Shown here piece after piece: positions 25,926 through 35,704 of a DNA stretch of 64,000 nt (position 1 is its first letter; the number at the start of each line of letters is the position of its first letter). The notes under the pieces are model-generated. The model did not search any database and was not told the DNA's origin. It saw only the letters and a list, made by a program, of their open reading frames with translations. A program made the position numbers and the translations under genes. Origin of the DNA: CAVOGJ01 sp963700865 (GTDB lineage: Bacteria; Planctomycetota; Planctomycetia; Pirellulales; Pirellulaceae); assembly GCA_963700865.1 (NCBI GenBank), contig CAVOZC010000007.1:1-64000 (forward strand), written 5' to 3'.

Positions 25926-28868
25926 TTAGCCGGCGGCGGCCGCCTTGCGGAGCGCCCCGGCCTCGGACGCGTCAATCATCGCATCGCCATTCGTGTCGAT
26001 CTTGGGAAAAACGGCCCGCAAAGACTCGGGCGCCTCTTCCAGATGCACTTTGCCGTCTCCGTTTTTGTCGAACTGGGCCAGGATAGGCGGCAGCGCATCT
26101 TCCTTCGCGGCTGGATCATCCGCGTGTCGCGGAGCCGGATCGCCCGCCTTCATCTCCACCAGTGCGGCATCTCCCAGGATGTTCCGCAGGGCGGCGCGGA
26201 TTTCGGCATTCGACAGCGCGTTGATCTTATCCTGGCGTTGCTGACGAAAATGCAGGGTGCGCCCTAATTCCAAACCGCTCGAGAGTTGCTCAAGCAGGAA
26301 ACGCGCGTTCCCAAGTTGGCTGAGATACTTCAACTGGTAGCTGTTTTTCGCGTCTTGCAGTTCTTCTTCGGTCAGCCCGTCGGCGATCCACTGCTGCACT
26401 TCTTCGCGCAAGGCGGCGAGTGCCGCATCCGCATTCTGCGGCGCACAAATCGCCATGCCTGTGAGGGACCCGTTGTCATCCTGGGAGGAGGCGCGAAATC
26501 CGCCGCCGGCTCCGTAAGACAATCCTCCCTTGTGCCGCAAACGGTTCATCAGCCGCGACTTCGAGCTTTGCCCCAACACATAGCTGGCCAGCACCATTGC
26601 CGGGTATTGGGGGTCTTCGTCATTCATCCTCACCGTAGTGCCGGTGGCGACAATTGCCATTTCCTTATCCGGCGTGTCGATCACGATCGGCTCGAACTGC
26701 TCAATCGGACGATGCGGCTTCGCGATCCGCACGTAGGGCACGGGCGACTTCCACGAGCCAAACACTCGCTCGATCGTCTCCGTGGCTTGCTCCGGGTCAA
26801 AGTCGCCGACGATCGCGACTTCCAGATAACTGGCTCCCAGCAATTGCTCATAGAGCGACTTCACTTGCTCCAGCGTGACGGCATTGACCCGTTCGAGTGA
26901 CTCTTCCATGTCGGGAACATAGTGAATGCTGGTCGAGGGCCACGGGTTCATGACGCGAGCCAGCGCCAGCATGCCGAGGGCTTGCGGATCGGACTTGCTC
27001 TGCTCCAGACCGCTCTTAATCTGGTTGAGAATGATGTCGAATTCGGCCGGATCAAACGCCGGTTGTTCCATGATTTCGCCGAGCAGCTCAATAGCGGCGA
27101 CAAAGTTCTTGCGGTCCGACTCGATCGAGCCGTTGATTTCACCCGGCGTGCCAAGCTGGCCGCCGCCACCGCTGACAGAAATTCGCGACTCGAGGCGATC
27201 GATCTCGTCGCGCAGTTCCTGGAAGTCATGCTGCTTGGTGCCGCGCATCAACATCGACGGCAGGATGGACAGAGCCGTGTCGTTACCCGTCAGTTTGGCC
27301 TCGTCGCCATAGAAGAACTTGAACTGCGCACTCACCGCGTCGCCGCGTGTCTGGATGGGCAGCAGAGCCAGCTTGATGCCCGAGGGGAGCGTTTTCCGCG
27401 TGATCCGGCTCTCGATGTAATCAACGTCCGGTTTGAGTTCCTCGCCCTCGGCCACCTCCTCGCGGCCGGCGTAGCCGCTCGTGATTTCACGCACGTCGGG
27501 CCGCGGTGGGACGGTTGTCCGCTGCGGCTCCTCGGTCGGTATGAAGATACCCGCCGTGCGGTTGGCTTCGACAAAGTACTTGGCCGCCACTTGCTTGACA
27601 TCTTCCAGCGTCACCTTTTCGAAGCGATCGCGGGTTACGAAGAACATCCGCCAGTCGCCCAGCGCGATCGATTCGCTTAACCGCACCCCTAGTCGGGAGC
27701 TGTTGGTCATGGCGAGTTTGTATTCCTTCTTGCGGCGTGCGATGGCCCGATCGAGATCCGACTGGCTGAGGCCGGCCGTCCCCGTCGACTCGACCGTATC
27801 GACCATCGTGGCCAGCACGGTTTGCGGTTCCTGACCGGTTGCCACGGTCGCCGCAAACTGGACGACGCCCGGCTCGGCCCATGCGAAGGCCACGCCATTA
27901 ACCTGGGTGGCAATGCCACTCGCGACCAGCCGCCGGTACAAGTACCCGCTCGGCTGGTTGGTGAGCATATCCTCGAGGAGCGCGATGGCCGGATACTCAG
28001 GATCCGAGCCAGCGGGAATGTGGTACGTCAGTCCGACCGTGGCCACGTCTCCCACGCGTTTCAGAATGACTTGCCGCGGGCCGTCCTGCGGGGGCTCTTC
28101 CGTATAGGTCGTTTCGAGCACCCGGGTCGGACGGGGGATTTTGCCGAAGTACTTTTCGATCAGTTCGAGGGCCCGCTCCGGTTCGAACTTGCCCGCCACC
28201 AGCAGGATGGCGTTGTCAGGCTGATAGTACTTGTGATAGAAGGCGCGCAGGTTGTCGACGGGCACACGCTCGATATCGGAGCGATTGCCAATCGTCGACT
28301 TGCCATAATTATGCCACAGGTAGGCGGCCGACAGCATGCGTTCGCCAAGTACGGAAGACGGGTTGTTCTCTCCCATCTCGAATTCGTTCCGCACGACGGT
28401 CATTTCCTTAGCCAACTCGTCGCCGCTGATATAGCTGTCGACCATGCGGTCGGCTTCCATCTGAATCGCGAATTCCAGATTCTCGTCACTTGCCGGCAGC
28501 GTTTCGTAGTAGTTGGTGCGATCCACCCAGGTCGTGCCATTAAAGTTGGCACCATGGTCTTCCAAGGCGCCCCAGATGTTGGGGTACTTGGGCGTGCCCT
28601 TGAAGACCATGTGTTCCAGCAAGTGGGCCATACCGGCTTCGCCACGCCCTTCATGACGCGAGCCCACCATGTAGGTGATGTTGGTCGTGATCGTCGGCTT
28701 CGAGGCGTCCGGAAACAGCAAGACCTTCAGGCCGTTGTCCAATCGATATTCCGTGATCCCCTCGACCTCGGTGACGGGCTGCGGAGTCGCGCCGATCGCC
28801 GTGAGGCGGCACAGACAGGTCAGCCCTGTGATGAGAAGCAGCGCACGATGGGGAGACGAAATCTGCAT
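25926..28868 (-). CDS. M16-family zinc peptidase with C-terminal EF-hand-like tail
   Basis: 980 residues. A signal peptide (ALLLITGLTCLCRLTA) is followed by two tandem M16 (pitrilysin) repeats, each with peptidase and inactive halves. The inverted zinc motif HLLEH is at residues 82-86, with the distal Glu in EMTVVRNEFEMGENN. The second repeat (from about residue 490, TLPSGIKLALLPIQTRGDAV) lacks the motif, as expected. The last 45 residues carry two EF-hand-type loops, DKNGDGKVHLEE and DTNGDAMIDASE, 30 residues apart, a calcium-binding tail not usual in this family. It is probably a periplasmic oligopeptidase. PQQ propeller gene lies upstream, tsaD downstream, same strand. Confidence 0.93.
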   Translation of the reverse strand: MQISSPHRALLLITGLTCLCRLTAIGATPQPVTEVEGITEYRLDNGLKVLLFPDASKPTITTNITYMVGSRHEGRGEAGMAHLLEHMVFKGTPKYPNIWGALEDHGANFNGTTWVDRTNYYETLPASDENLEFAIQMEADRMVDSYISGDELAKEMTVVRNEFEMGENNPSSVLGERMLSAAYLWHNYGKSTIGNRSDIERVPVDNLRAFYHKYYQPDNAILLVAGKFEPERALELIEKYFGKIPRPTRVLETTYTEEPPQDGPRQVILKRVGDVATVGLTYHIPAGSDPEYPAIALLEDMLTNQPSGYLYRRLVASGIATQVNGVAFAWAEPGVVQFAATVATGQEPQTVLATMVDTVESTGTAGLSQSDLDRAIARRKKEYKLAMTNSSRLGVRLSESIALGDWRMFFVTRDRFEKVTLEDVKQVAAKYFVEANRTAGIFIPTEEPQRTTVPPRPDVREITSGYAGREEVAEGEELKPDVDYIESRITRKTLPSGIKLALLPIQTRGDAVSAQFKFFYGDEAKLTGNDTALSILPSMLMRGTKQHDFQELRDEIDRLESRISVSGGGGQLGTPGEINGSIESDRKNFVAAIELLGEIMEQPAFDPAEFDIILNQIKSGLEQSKSDPQALGMLALARVMNPWPSTSIHYVPDMEESLERVNAVTLEQVKSLYEQLLGASYLEVAIVGDFDPEQATETIERVFGSWKSPVPYVRIAKPHRPIEQFEPIVIDTPDKEMAIVATGTTVRMNDEDPQYPAMVLASYVLGQSSKSRLMNRLRHKGGLSYGAGGGFRASSQDDNGSLTGMAICAPQNADAALAALREEVQQWIADGLTEEELQDAKNSYQLKYLSQLGNARFLLEQLSSGLELGRTLHFRQQRQDKINALSNAEIRAALRNILGDAALVEMKAGDPAPRHADDPAAKEDALPPILAQFDKNGDGKVHLEEAPESLRAVFPKIDTNGDAMIDASEAGALRKAAAAG

Positions 28869-29129
28869 GTGGAATTCCTTGCTAAAAATCTTGAGTCATC
28901 ACAGGGTCCGGCGAAGACTGCCGCCCCGTGCGGCAGGTTGTCGCGTCGGGCGTCGCGGGCCGATGGATTCGAGTGGCAATATCGCGGGAAAGAGGTTGGG
29001 GGGATATGAACGGTGGCGGCCGCCGAACGTCACTCAACAAGCCGTCCATTCGCTGTCGAGCCAATCCTGAATCGTACCGATTTGGCCGGCTTCTGTAAAA
29101 CACCCATTTCCCGCCAGCTGAAAACCGGC

Positions 29130-30488
29130 CTATTTCCCTGCCTCAGCGCCCGCCAGCTCGACACAGATCAACCTTTCATCGTTCCGTACGTACATGCGGC
29201 GACCGGCGAAGGCGGGCATGCACCAGACGACATCGCGACCGAAGGCCACATTCGTGGGCTCTATCACCTTGGCCCGGTCGATCTCGTCGTAGCCGTCCCG
29301 TGTCAGTCGCGCGATGACCAATTCGCCGTTCTCGTTAAACATCCAGAAGCGGTCGCCCTGCTTCACAAGAAAGGCCGTCTCGCAACCGGCGGGACGCTTC
29401 GACACCGGGCTGGCTTCCCAGAGCCGCTTGCCGCTGGGCAATTCCACGGCGTACAACCAGCCACTCTGATCGAATCCGTAGAGCACGCCGTCCTCGAGAA
29501 AGGGTTGCACATTGACGGGCGACAGCCCCTTTTTGCGGGCGTCTTGCCAGACGACGTCGGCCTCCTGTCCGTCGTCGGAGAGTTGTAACAGCAGATTCTT
29601 ATTCGAGTAGCCCGCGGCGTAAAGGTAGTTCTCGAAACGCACCGGCGACATGATGATCGAGCCATTCGTGGCCGCATATGGAACCGACCAGTACTCATCC
29701 CCATTGGCCGGGTTCACCGCGGCAACCCCGTCCGGTTTGAGCAGCACCAATTGCCGCGTGTCTCCGATCGTGAAGATGGTGGGGGGCGAGTAGCCCTGCT
29801 CCTTGGCGGTTTGGGCACGCCAGACTTCGTTTCCGGTCTTTCGGTCGAACGCCACGATGTGGCTGCCGGGGCCGCCCACGACACACAGTAGCCGGTCACC
29901 GTCGATCAGTGGGTGGCTCGCATAGCCCCACAGCGCCGAAGTCGTGTGGTATTCCGACTTGAGTTCCTTACTCCAGACGACCGTCCCTTGCTCGGCATCC
30001 AGACACCATAAATGACCCTCGGCACCCAGGGTATAAACCAGCCCGTCATGTACCGTCGGCGTGCAGCGGGGCCCCGCGGGGTAAGAGAGTCCATACGTGA
30101 CCGGGTACTCATGCACCCATAGCGACTTGCCTGACTTCGCATCCAGGCAGTGGACGCGCTCAACGCCGGTGAACTCGGCACGTTGGAAATTTTCCACATG
30201 CACGTCGGCCGACGTTACATAGTCGGTCACCCACACGCGGTCGCCGACGACGGCGGGACCCGCATAGCCCCCCGCGACGGGTGCGGACCAGACGACCGTG
30301 GGCCCGTTGGCCGGGAACTTGTCGAGCAAGCCCTCTTCCCGCCAGACGTTATCCCGCTGCGGACCCATCCACTGGGGCCAGTCGTCAGCGCGGGCCGACG
30401 AGGCCAGCAGCAGCCCGAGGAGCGTGGCGTAGAGGCTGATTTTCGGCCTATTTGATCGACAGGGAGCAGCCAGAGGAGTCGTGAGCAT
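29130..30488 (-). CDS. Exported PQQ-like beta-propeller protein
   Basis: 452 residues from ATG 30488. A signal peptide (KISLYATLLGLLLASSARA) precedes DDWPQWMGPQRDNVWREEG, the standard opening of planctomycete PQQ-binding-like repeat proteins. Blades carry the Trp-docking pattern: SGKSLWVHEY, QGTVVWSKEL, TGNEVWRAQT, NGDEYWSVPY and SGKRLWEASP. There is no quinoprotein dehydrogenase active-site cluster, so it is probably a structural or binding propeller rather than an enzyme. The frame is open far upstream to 31010, but that part is Arg-rich and overlaps the opposite-strand gene, so I rejected it. Same strand as the M16 gene, 261 bp apart. Confidence 0.9.
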   Translation of the reverse strand: MLTTPLAAPCRSNRPKISLYATLLGLLLASSARADDWPQWMGPQRDNVWREEGLLDKFPANGPTVVWSAPVAGGYAGPAVVGDRVWVTDYVTSADVHVENFQRAEFTGVERVHCLDAKSGKSLWVHEYPVTYGLSYPAGPRCTPTVHDGLVYTLGAEGHLWCLDAEQGTVVWSKELKSEYHTTSALWGYASHPLIDGDRLLCVVGGPGSHIVAFDRKTGNEVWRAQTAKEQGYSPPTIFTIGDTRQLVLLKPDGVAAVNPANGDEYWSVPYAATNGSIIMSPVRFENYLYAAGYSNKNLLLQLSDDGQEADVVWQDARKKGLSPVNVQPFLEDGVLYGFDQSGWLYAVELPSGKRLWEASPVSKRPAGCETAFLVKQGDRFWMFNENGELVIARLTRDGYDEIDRAKVIEPTNVAFGRDVVWCMPAFAGRRMYVRNDERLICVELAGAEAGK

Positions 30489-30641
30489 CGGTGGCTTTCG
30501 AAAAATAAGAGATTCGCGGTAACATTCATGGGCGGAGCCCGCTTTCCACGGCAGGACATCATTTCCCCTCGCCCTTGTCCTCGCCCTTATGTTAGGCGGC
30601 ACGCCCTTTTTGACACCCTTACCCAGCGATGAGGACAAGTC

Positions 30642-31098
30642 ATGTTGGCACACAACGACCATTTCCAAAAGGCCGCCACGTTGCTGATCGCGGGCGTTCT
30701 CTGGACGGCTGGTTCGGCCATCGCCCAGTCGCCATGGAACCCGCCGAAGCCGCCCCGAGATTCGCTCTGGCCATGCTCCGCAAGCGGAACGGGACCGGCC
30801 GCGGCGGCTGACGGCCGCCGGAATTTGAGTCCCGTCGGATTTCACGGAGAGCCGCGAGGGAGATGGGGCCCCGGCCGCCGCTCGCCCCACAGGGCCGCCG
30901 GTACTCAGCACGGCCTTGCCCTCCTGGTACGTCGCGGCCCACACGGTCCAGTACCCCATCCCGACAACGGGCAGTCCACCGGCGGTGGCCACTCCGGCGT
31001 ACGCCGTCACCCCTCGCTGCTGCCCGCCGCCCCTGGCTCCTCTGCCTCCACCCCGTTATGGCTTTGTGTTCGTGTTTCATCACCACAAGAAAAAGTAG
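30642..31098 (+). CDS. Putative secreted proline-rich protein, frame broken
   Basis: Starts MLAHNDHFQKAATLLIAGVL, a signal peptide ending at AIAQ, then SPWNPPKPPRDSLW. The following sequence in the same frame turns Arg/Gly-rich. A different frame from about 30829 reads well (PSWYVAAHTVQYPIPTTG, then PPPLAPLPPPRYGFVFVF) and ends HHHKKK with TAG at 31096-31098. I suspect one gene of about 150 residues broken by at least two indels near 30740-30830. The signal peptide is convincing; the join is not exact. Divergent from the PQQ propeller gene. Function unknown. Confidence 0.35.
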
Positions 31099-31118
31099 CG
31101 AGGGCCCCATTTGCCGTG

Positions 31119-31178
31119 GCCGAATTCGCAAGAATTTGGTGCGCTGCCTTCGTTGTCGCCGAGTTCGCAAGAATTTGG
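31119..31178. repeat. Two direct copies of GCCGA(A/G)TTCGCAAGAATTTGG
   Basis: The first copy is at 31119-31139 and the second at 31158-31178, 39 bp apart and one mismatch different. Each contains an imperfect palindrome (AATTCGCAAGAATT). They lie between the Pro-rich gene and the matrixin gene. Confidence 0.85.
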
Positions 31179-31275
31179 CTCACCGACGGGCCGAAAAAGA
31201 TCATTGCACCGTCAACGCCGCGAGTTAGATTGAGAGCAATCAACGTCGCGATTTTCCCCAGCAGGAGGAATGGCC

Positions 31276-32550
31276 ATGGCCATGGACGTCGGACGCCCGA
31301 GCGGGTGGTTGGCGACACCGGTGACGGTCCCCGCGTACCTCACGTGGTTCTTCACCTCATGCCTGGTCGGCATGCTTCTGACCAGCATTGCCCACGGCTT
31401 CACGCTGTTCGACGCGGGTGGTTTCAATGGCTACACGTACCTGAAGTGGGGCGATCCCGCGGTGGGTACCGGGGCCACGGTATCGTACAGCTTTCTCCCG
31501 GTCGGCACGGCGGGTGCGGAGTATTGTGGTGATGCGTGCCCGGGGGTGAGTGCGGGCACGCTGCCGATCTGGGATCCTTTTTCTCAAACCTTTGTGGATA
31601 CGCCGCTGGTTGATTTAGCCGGTTATGTTGAGCAAGCCCAAGAGGCCTGGGCCGCGGTGGCCGATCTCACGTTCAGCGGTCCGGTTTTCGACGCGGGTTT
31701 GCCCATCAACGATCCGGCGGCCCAGCCACCCGCCACGGGGCAGATGCGGTTGGGCGTGTTTGGCTTTGGGCCGAGTGCTGAGTTTGTGGCGGGCGTCGGC
31801 TATGCGCCTCCACCGAACGGCGGGAGCGGCGAGGGGGACATCCTCTTCAATGATGGCGTCTATTTTCAGATATCGCCGTGCGCCGAAGGAGAGCCGCTTG
31901 ATTTGTTCCCACCGGGCGGTGGACCATTCATGAACGATTTTCCTGGCCTGCTACTCCACGAAATGGGGCATGCCTTGGGATTGGCGCATCCACTCGACTT
32001 GCCGCCGGGCGTCTGCTCGGTGATGTCGATTGATTTTGATTGTTACCGTCATGTCAATCGGGTTCCCGATGCGGATGATATCCGCGGCATCCGCACCCTG
32101 TACGGATTCAATCCCGATCTGAACGGGGACGGGATGGTGGATTGCGCGGATCTCGACCTGCTGTCCGCGGCGATTCGCCAGGGTTCGGCCGACGCCTTCT
32201 ACGATCTTGATCTGGATGGCCTGGTGACGTCCAGCGATCGGACGGCGTGGCTGGCGGGTGCCGGCCGCCAGCTGCTTCCGGGTGGAGCCGCATTTCTGCC
32301 GGGGGACGCCAACCTGGATGGCTTTGTCGATACCTCGGACTTCAATCTATGGAACGCCAACAAATTTACGGTGGAGGGCTCCTGGTGCCGCGGCGATTTT
32401 GACGGCAACGGCGTGGTCGATACCAGCGACTTCAACGTCTGGAATGGCAACAAGTTTCGGGCCTCGATGGCGCTCGTGCCCGAACCGGATGGCCGCGGGT
32501 GTTCGTGGCTGATTGCCGCGTGGTGCTGGTGGCGGCGTGGCGTGCGGTGA
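31276..32550 (+). CDS. Matrixin-type metallopeptidase with dockerin-like repeats and PEP tail
   Basis: 424 residues. Three in-frame ATGs occur at 31270, 31276 and 31282. AGGAGG at 31263-31268 best fits 31276. A signal-type segment (WFFTSCLVGMLLTSIAH) precedes the catalytic domain with HEMGHALGLAH (zinc site HExxHxxGxxH) and the Met-turn CSVMSIDF, then DDIRGIRTLYG, a typical M10 matrixin end. From residue about 275 there are calcium-loop repeats: DLNGDGMVDCADLDLL, GDANLDGFVDTSDFNLWN and GDFDGNGVVDTSDFNVWN. The C-terminus VPEPDGRGCSWLIAAWCWWRR is a degenerate PEP-CTERM sorting signal. It is expected to be exported and cell-surface associated; the substrate is unknown. Convergent with the next PEP-CTERM gene. 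Confidence 0.9.
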   Translation: MAMDVGRPSGWLATPVTVPAYLTWFFTSCLVGMLLTSIAHGFTLFDAGGFNGYTYLKWGDPAVGTGATVSYSFLPVGTAGAEYCGDACPGVSAGTLPIWDPFSQTFVDTPLVDLAGYVEQAQEAWAAVADLTFSGPVFDAGLPINDPAAQPPATGQMRLGVFGFGPSAEFVAGVGYAPPPNGGSGEGDILFNDGVYFQISPCAEGEPLDLFPPGGGPFMNDFPGLLLHEMGHALGLAHPLDLPPGVCSVMSIDFDCYRHVNRVPDADDIRGIRTLYGFNPDLNGDGMVDCADLDLLSAAIRQGSADAFYDLDLDGLVTSSDRTAWLAGAGRQLLPGGAAFLPGDANLDGFVDTSDFNLWNANKFTVEGSWCRGDFDGNGVVDTSDFNVWNGNKFRASMALVPEPDGRGCSWLIAAWCWWRRGVR

Positions 32551-32662
32551 GTCGTCCGATCCCTGAAGGCGAATCGTTGGCCAGCGGCCGTGCGGGGCCC
32601 TCAAGCTTCCAGCGGGGGGCGATCGCGAGTCGTCACCGTACATCGCCAGGCTGATGCGCACG

Positions 32663-32694
32663 AAAAAACCCGGCCCCTCTGCTGGGGCCGGGTT
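32663..32694 (-). terminator. Rho-independent terminator of the PEP-CTERM gene
   Basis: AACCCGGCCCC at 32667-32677 pairs with GGGGCCGGGTT at 32684-32694 across a six-base loop. On the minus strand the stem is followed by a six-T run (A residues 32663-32668). It lies 28 bp past the stop of the minus-strand gene. Confidence 0.9.
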
Positions 32695-32721
32695 CGTTGG
32701 ACTTAGCCGAAATTCTCAGCG

Positions 32722-33366
32722 TTACTTGCCACGACGACGCAGGCAACCCAGCAGGCTGAGCGCCGAGCCGACGAGCAGCAGGGACGAGGGCTCAGGAACG
32801 ATCTGCATGGAAGCATTGTCGAAGTAGAGGTCGGACACACAACCCATAACCGCTCCGCAGCTCGACTTCAGCTGCAGCGTCACGCCACCGGACACGTCAG
32901 CGCCGGTCGTCGTATTGAACGTGTACGTCGTCCACTCGTTGGGGTCTGCAGCTGGGAACAGGGGACCGCCGCCCAGGATTTCACCTGTCGCCCCGCCTCC
33001 TGCGAATTCGGAAAAGAGCTCGACAAACGCGACGCCACCAGGGCCGACTGTGCCACGCAGGTCGAAGGAAACGGTGATCGGCTGGTTAGGCATGACGACG
33101 CCGACTCCACGGTTAGCGCTCTTGAGGAGGTTGTCGATGGCAGCGCCGTCAGGCGTGCTCGCATCAAGATTAGCCGACCACATGCCGCTGGCGGGATTAT
33201 CGCTCGAAACCATTTGCGTTCCACCGTTCGGGAACTGCTGCCAACCCGTGAAATCGCCGGTTTCAAATCCACCGTTCTCGACCAGTTCAACGGCCTGTAC
33301 GGCGCCGACACTTAACACCACGGACAGCGCCGCGGCCACACACTTCGAAAAAAGGCTCAACTTCAT
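32722..33366 (-). CDS. PEP-CTERM surface protein
   Basis: About 214 residues from ATG 33366 (MKLSLFSKCVAAALSVVL), with GGAG about 10 bases upstream; the in-frame ATG 13 codons earlier lacks this. After the signal peptide comes a beta-sandwich-type extracellular domain (VENGGFETGDFTGWQQF, a common opening of carbohydrate-binding-like PEP-CTERM proteins; LYFDNASMQIVPEP at the end). The tail VPEPSSLLLVGSALSLLGCL plus RRRGK is a clear PEP-CTERM signal for exosortase processing. No exosortase gene is in this window. Followed by a strong terminator; convergent with the matrixin gene. Confidence 0.92.
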   Translation of the reverse strand: MKLSLFSKCVAAALSVVLSVGAVQAVELVENGGFETGDFTGWQQFPNGGTQMVSSDNPASGMWSANLDASTPDGAAIDNLLKSANRGVGVVMPNQPITVSFDLRGTVGPGGVAFVELFSEFAGGGATGEILGGGPLFPAADPNEWTTYTFNTTTGADVSGGVTLQLKSSCGAVMGCVSDLYFDNASMQIVPEPSSLLLVGSALSLLGCLRRRGK

Positions 33367-33740
33367 AAGACAGGACTCCAAAAGAAAGGGACATAAAAGT
33401 CGCAACCGCAGCCCTATGCCGCGGTCAAACTCATTCAGAAAATGCCTATGCAGAAAATCACGGCGTGACCCACGCCCGGCATTCCGGACGGAAAAATCGA
33501 GACGGGATGTGCAGAGTCCATCTCGCAGGCAATGCGCTACGCGTTACCGAATCCGTTTACAGACGATACCATGGACTAGATAAATTGGGAGGGGGCAATT
33601 TGGGGTTTTGTCAATAATTCTGAGAGGTAAATTCGCGTAAAAGGCCTTGGTTTTTTTTTACAGAAAACGTGCCGCAGCACTGCGGGGGAATCCCCCCCAT
33701 CCAGGGGTACGGCAGCCCTTCAGGCGGGCGTGAGTCGTTT
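33367..33740. other. Intergenic region between aspS and the PEP-CTERM gene
   Basis: 374 bp, lower in GC in its middle (33560-33665) than the neighbourhood, with a nine-T run at about 33651-33659. No gene seen. It should hold the promoter of the minus-strand PEP-CTERM gene. Confidence 0.4.
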
Positions 33741-35520
33741 TTAGCCTTGGCTGGCATTTCGCTTCACCTGCATGGAAAGTTCATCCAGTTGTTTTTGATC
33801 GACGCGTCCCGGCGCCTCGGTCATCAAGTCGGCGGCCCGCTGCGTCTTGGGAAAGGCAATGCAGTCGCGGATGTTATCGCGACGGCCGAAGAGCATGACC
33901 CAGCGGTCGATGCCTAGCGCGATGCCGCCGTGAGGAGGCGCGCCATATTGGAGTGCGTCGAGCAGAAAGCCAAAACGCTCGCGGGCCGACTCGGGGGTCA
34001 GGCCGAGCAGCCCGAAGACCTTTTGCTGCACGGAAGAATCGTGAATTCGAATCGTGCCACCCCCGGCTTCCGATCCATTGATGATCAGATCATAGGCCAC
34101 GGCTCGGGCGGCGCGGATCAGTATCGAGTAATGCCAGATCTTGCGGGCGGGGCGCGGTGAAGGGATGGTGCATCGCGGCCCAGCGGCCTTCTTCCTCGTC
34201 ATAGTCGAACATGGGGAACTCGACGACCCACGAGAAGTGCATGTCTTGGGGGTTGTAAAGTTTCAGTTCCGCCGCCAGCCGCTTGCGGAGGGCATACAGG
34301 GCCTTACACGTGACTTCCCACTTATCGGCGACAAAGAGCAGCAAGTCGCCCGCTTCCGCGCCCATCCGCTGGGCGATCTCGACGAGGATTTCAGGCTCGA
34401 AGTTCTTGGCGATGGGGGAAGCCAACGTTCCGTCGGCTTCGACCTTGAACCAGGCGAGTCCTTTCGCGCCGAAGTCTTGTTTGACGAATTCCGTCAGCTC
34501 ATCGATCAACCGCCGCGAGTACTTGTCCGCGGCCGCTTTGGCGTTGATCCCCCGGACGCGACCACCCGCGTTGGCCACCCCCTGAAAGACACGAAACTCG
34601 GTTTTGGCCGCGATGTCCGTACAGTCAATCAGCTCCATACCGTAGCGGAGATCCGGCGCGTCGTGGCCGAACCGCTCCATGGCTTCATCGTAGGTCATGC
34701 GGGGCAGCGGCAACGGGACGTCGATCCCCTTCAGTTCCTTGGCCATGAGCGCGACGAGCCCGTCGATGATCCCCATCACGTCATCTTGATCGACGAATGA
34801 CATTTCCAAGTCAAGTTGAGTGAACTCGGGTTGACGATCGGCGCGGAGGTCTTCATCCCGAAAGCAGCGTGCGACTTGGACGTAGCGGTCATAGCCGGCG
34901 ATCATCAAGATCTGTTTGTACAATTGTGGCGACTGGGGCAGGGCGTAGAACTGTCCCGGATGCACGCGACTGGGCACGAGATAGTCGCGCGCCCCCTCCG
35001 GCGTGCTGCGGCCAAGGATCGGCGTCTCGACATCCAGAAAACCATGCTGGTCGAAGTAATCGCGCATCATCTTGATGATCCGTCCGCGGAGCAGCAGGGT
35101 TTGCTGCATGGCTTCCCGGCGTAGGTCAAGGAAGCGGTACTTCAGCCGCAGGTCCTCTCCCGGCAGATCCTGCTGGGATGGCGAGAAGGGAGGCGTCAAG
35201 CACTTGTTGAGGACCTCGATCTGCTGGCAACGCACTTCGATTTCGCCGGTTTTGAGCTTGGTATTCTTGGTGCCTTCGGGGCGCGGGGCGACCTTGCCCG
35301 TCACCCGCACGACATCCTCGCCTCGCAGTTCCCGCGCCTGGCTTTGCAGCGGCCCGCCTCCTTCCGGAGAAAAAACCACCTGCGTCTTGCCGTAGCGATC
35401 GCGGAGGTCCATGAACAGGGCGCCACCATGGTCGCGGTAGCTGTCGACCCATCCGCAAAGTACGACTTGTTCCGATTCGTTCGCGGCCGTGAGCTCGCCG
35501 CAGGTATGGGTTCGTAGCAC
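33741..35520 (-). CDS. aspS: Aspartyl-tRNA synthetase, one frameshift
   Basis: About 592 residues once joined. It starts at GTG 35520 ([12 protein letters not shown]), supported by GAGGAA about 8 bases upstream and by the family's usual RTHxCGEL opening. The OB-fold anticodon domain ([20 protein letters not shown]) is followed by the class II core: motif 2 in [19 protein letters not shown], the bacterial GAD insertion, and motif 3 in [16 protein letters not shown]. One extra base near 34112, after LLDTDP, moves the frame; the second frame resumes [18 protein letters not shown]. Because aspS is essential, a sequence error is the simplest explanation. It lies 184 bp downstream of miaA on the same strand. 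Whether it is discriminating or also charges tRNA-Asn cannot be said. Confidence 0.92.
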
Positions 35521-35704
35521 GGGAATTCCTCGACGTCCAATTTGGTGAGCTGGATGACTGGCAAAGCCCCGCATTCTAGGTCGTACCGCCAAGCTTCACC
35601 ATGCCAGACCGGTGCGGAATCGTCCGGGCGCGACGAGCCTCGCGTCTTCGCCGTGCGGATGATCATGGCCGGCGTCGATCCGCAGTTTGTCGGATCGGGC
35701 TCGG

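Noticed and set aside
26922..29009. Long plus-strand ORFs opposite the M16 peptidase
   Set aside because: Composition is typical of antisense frames in GC-rich genes, and the minus strand carries the family motifs.
30489..31010. N-terminal extension of the PQQ propeller ORF to 31010
   Set aside because: The extension is Arg/Pro-rich, and the signal peptide starts at 30488.
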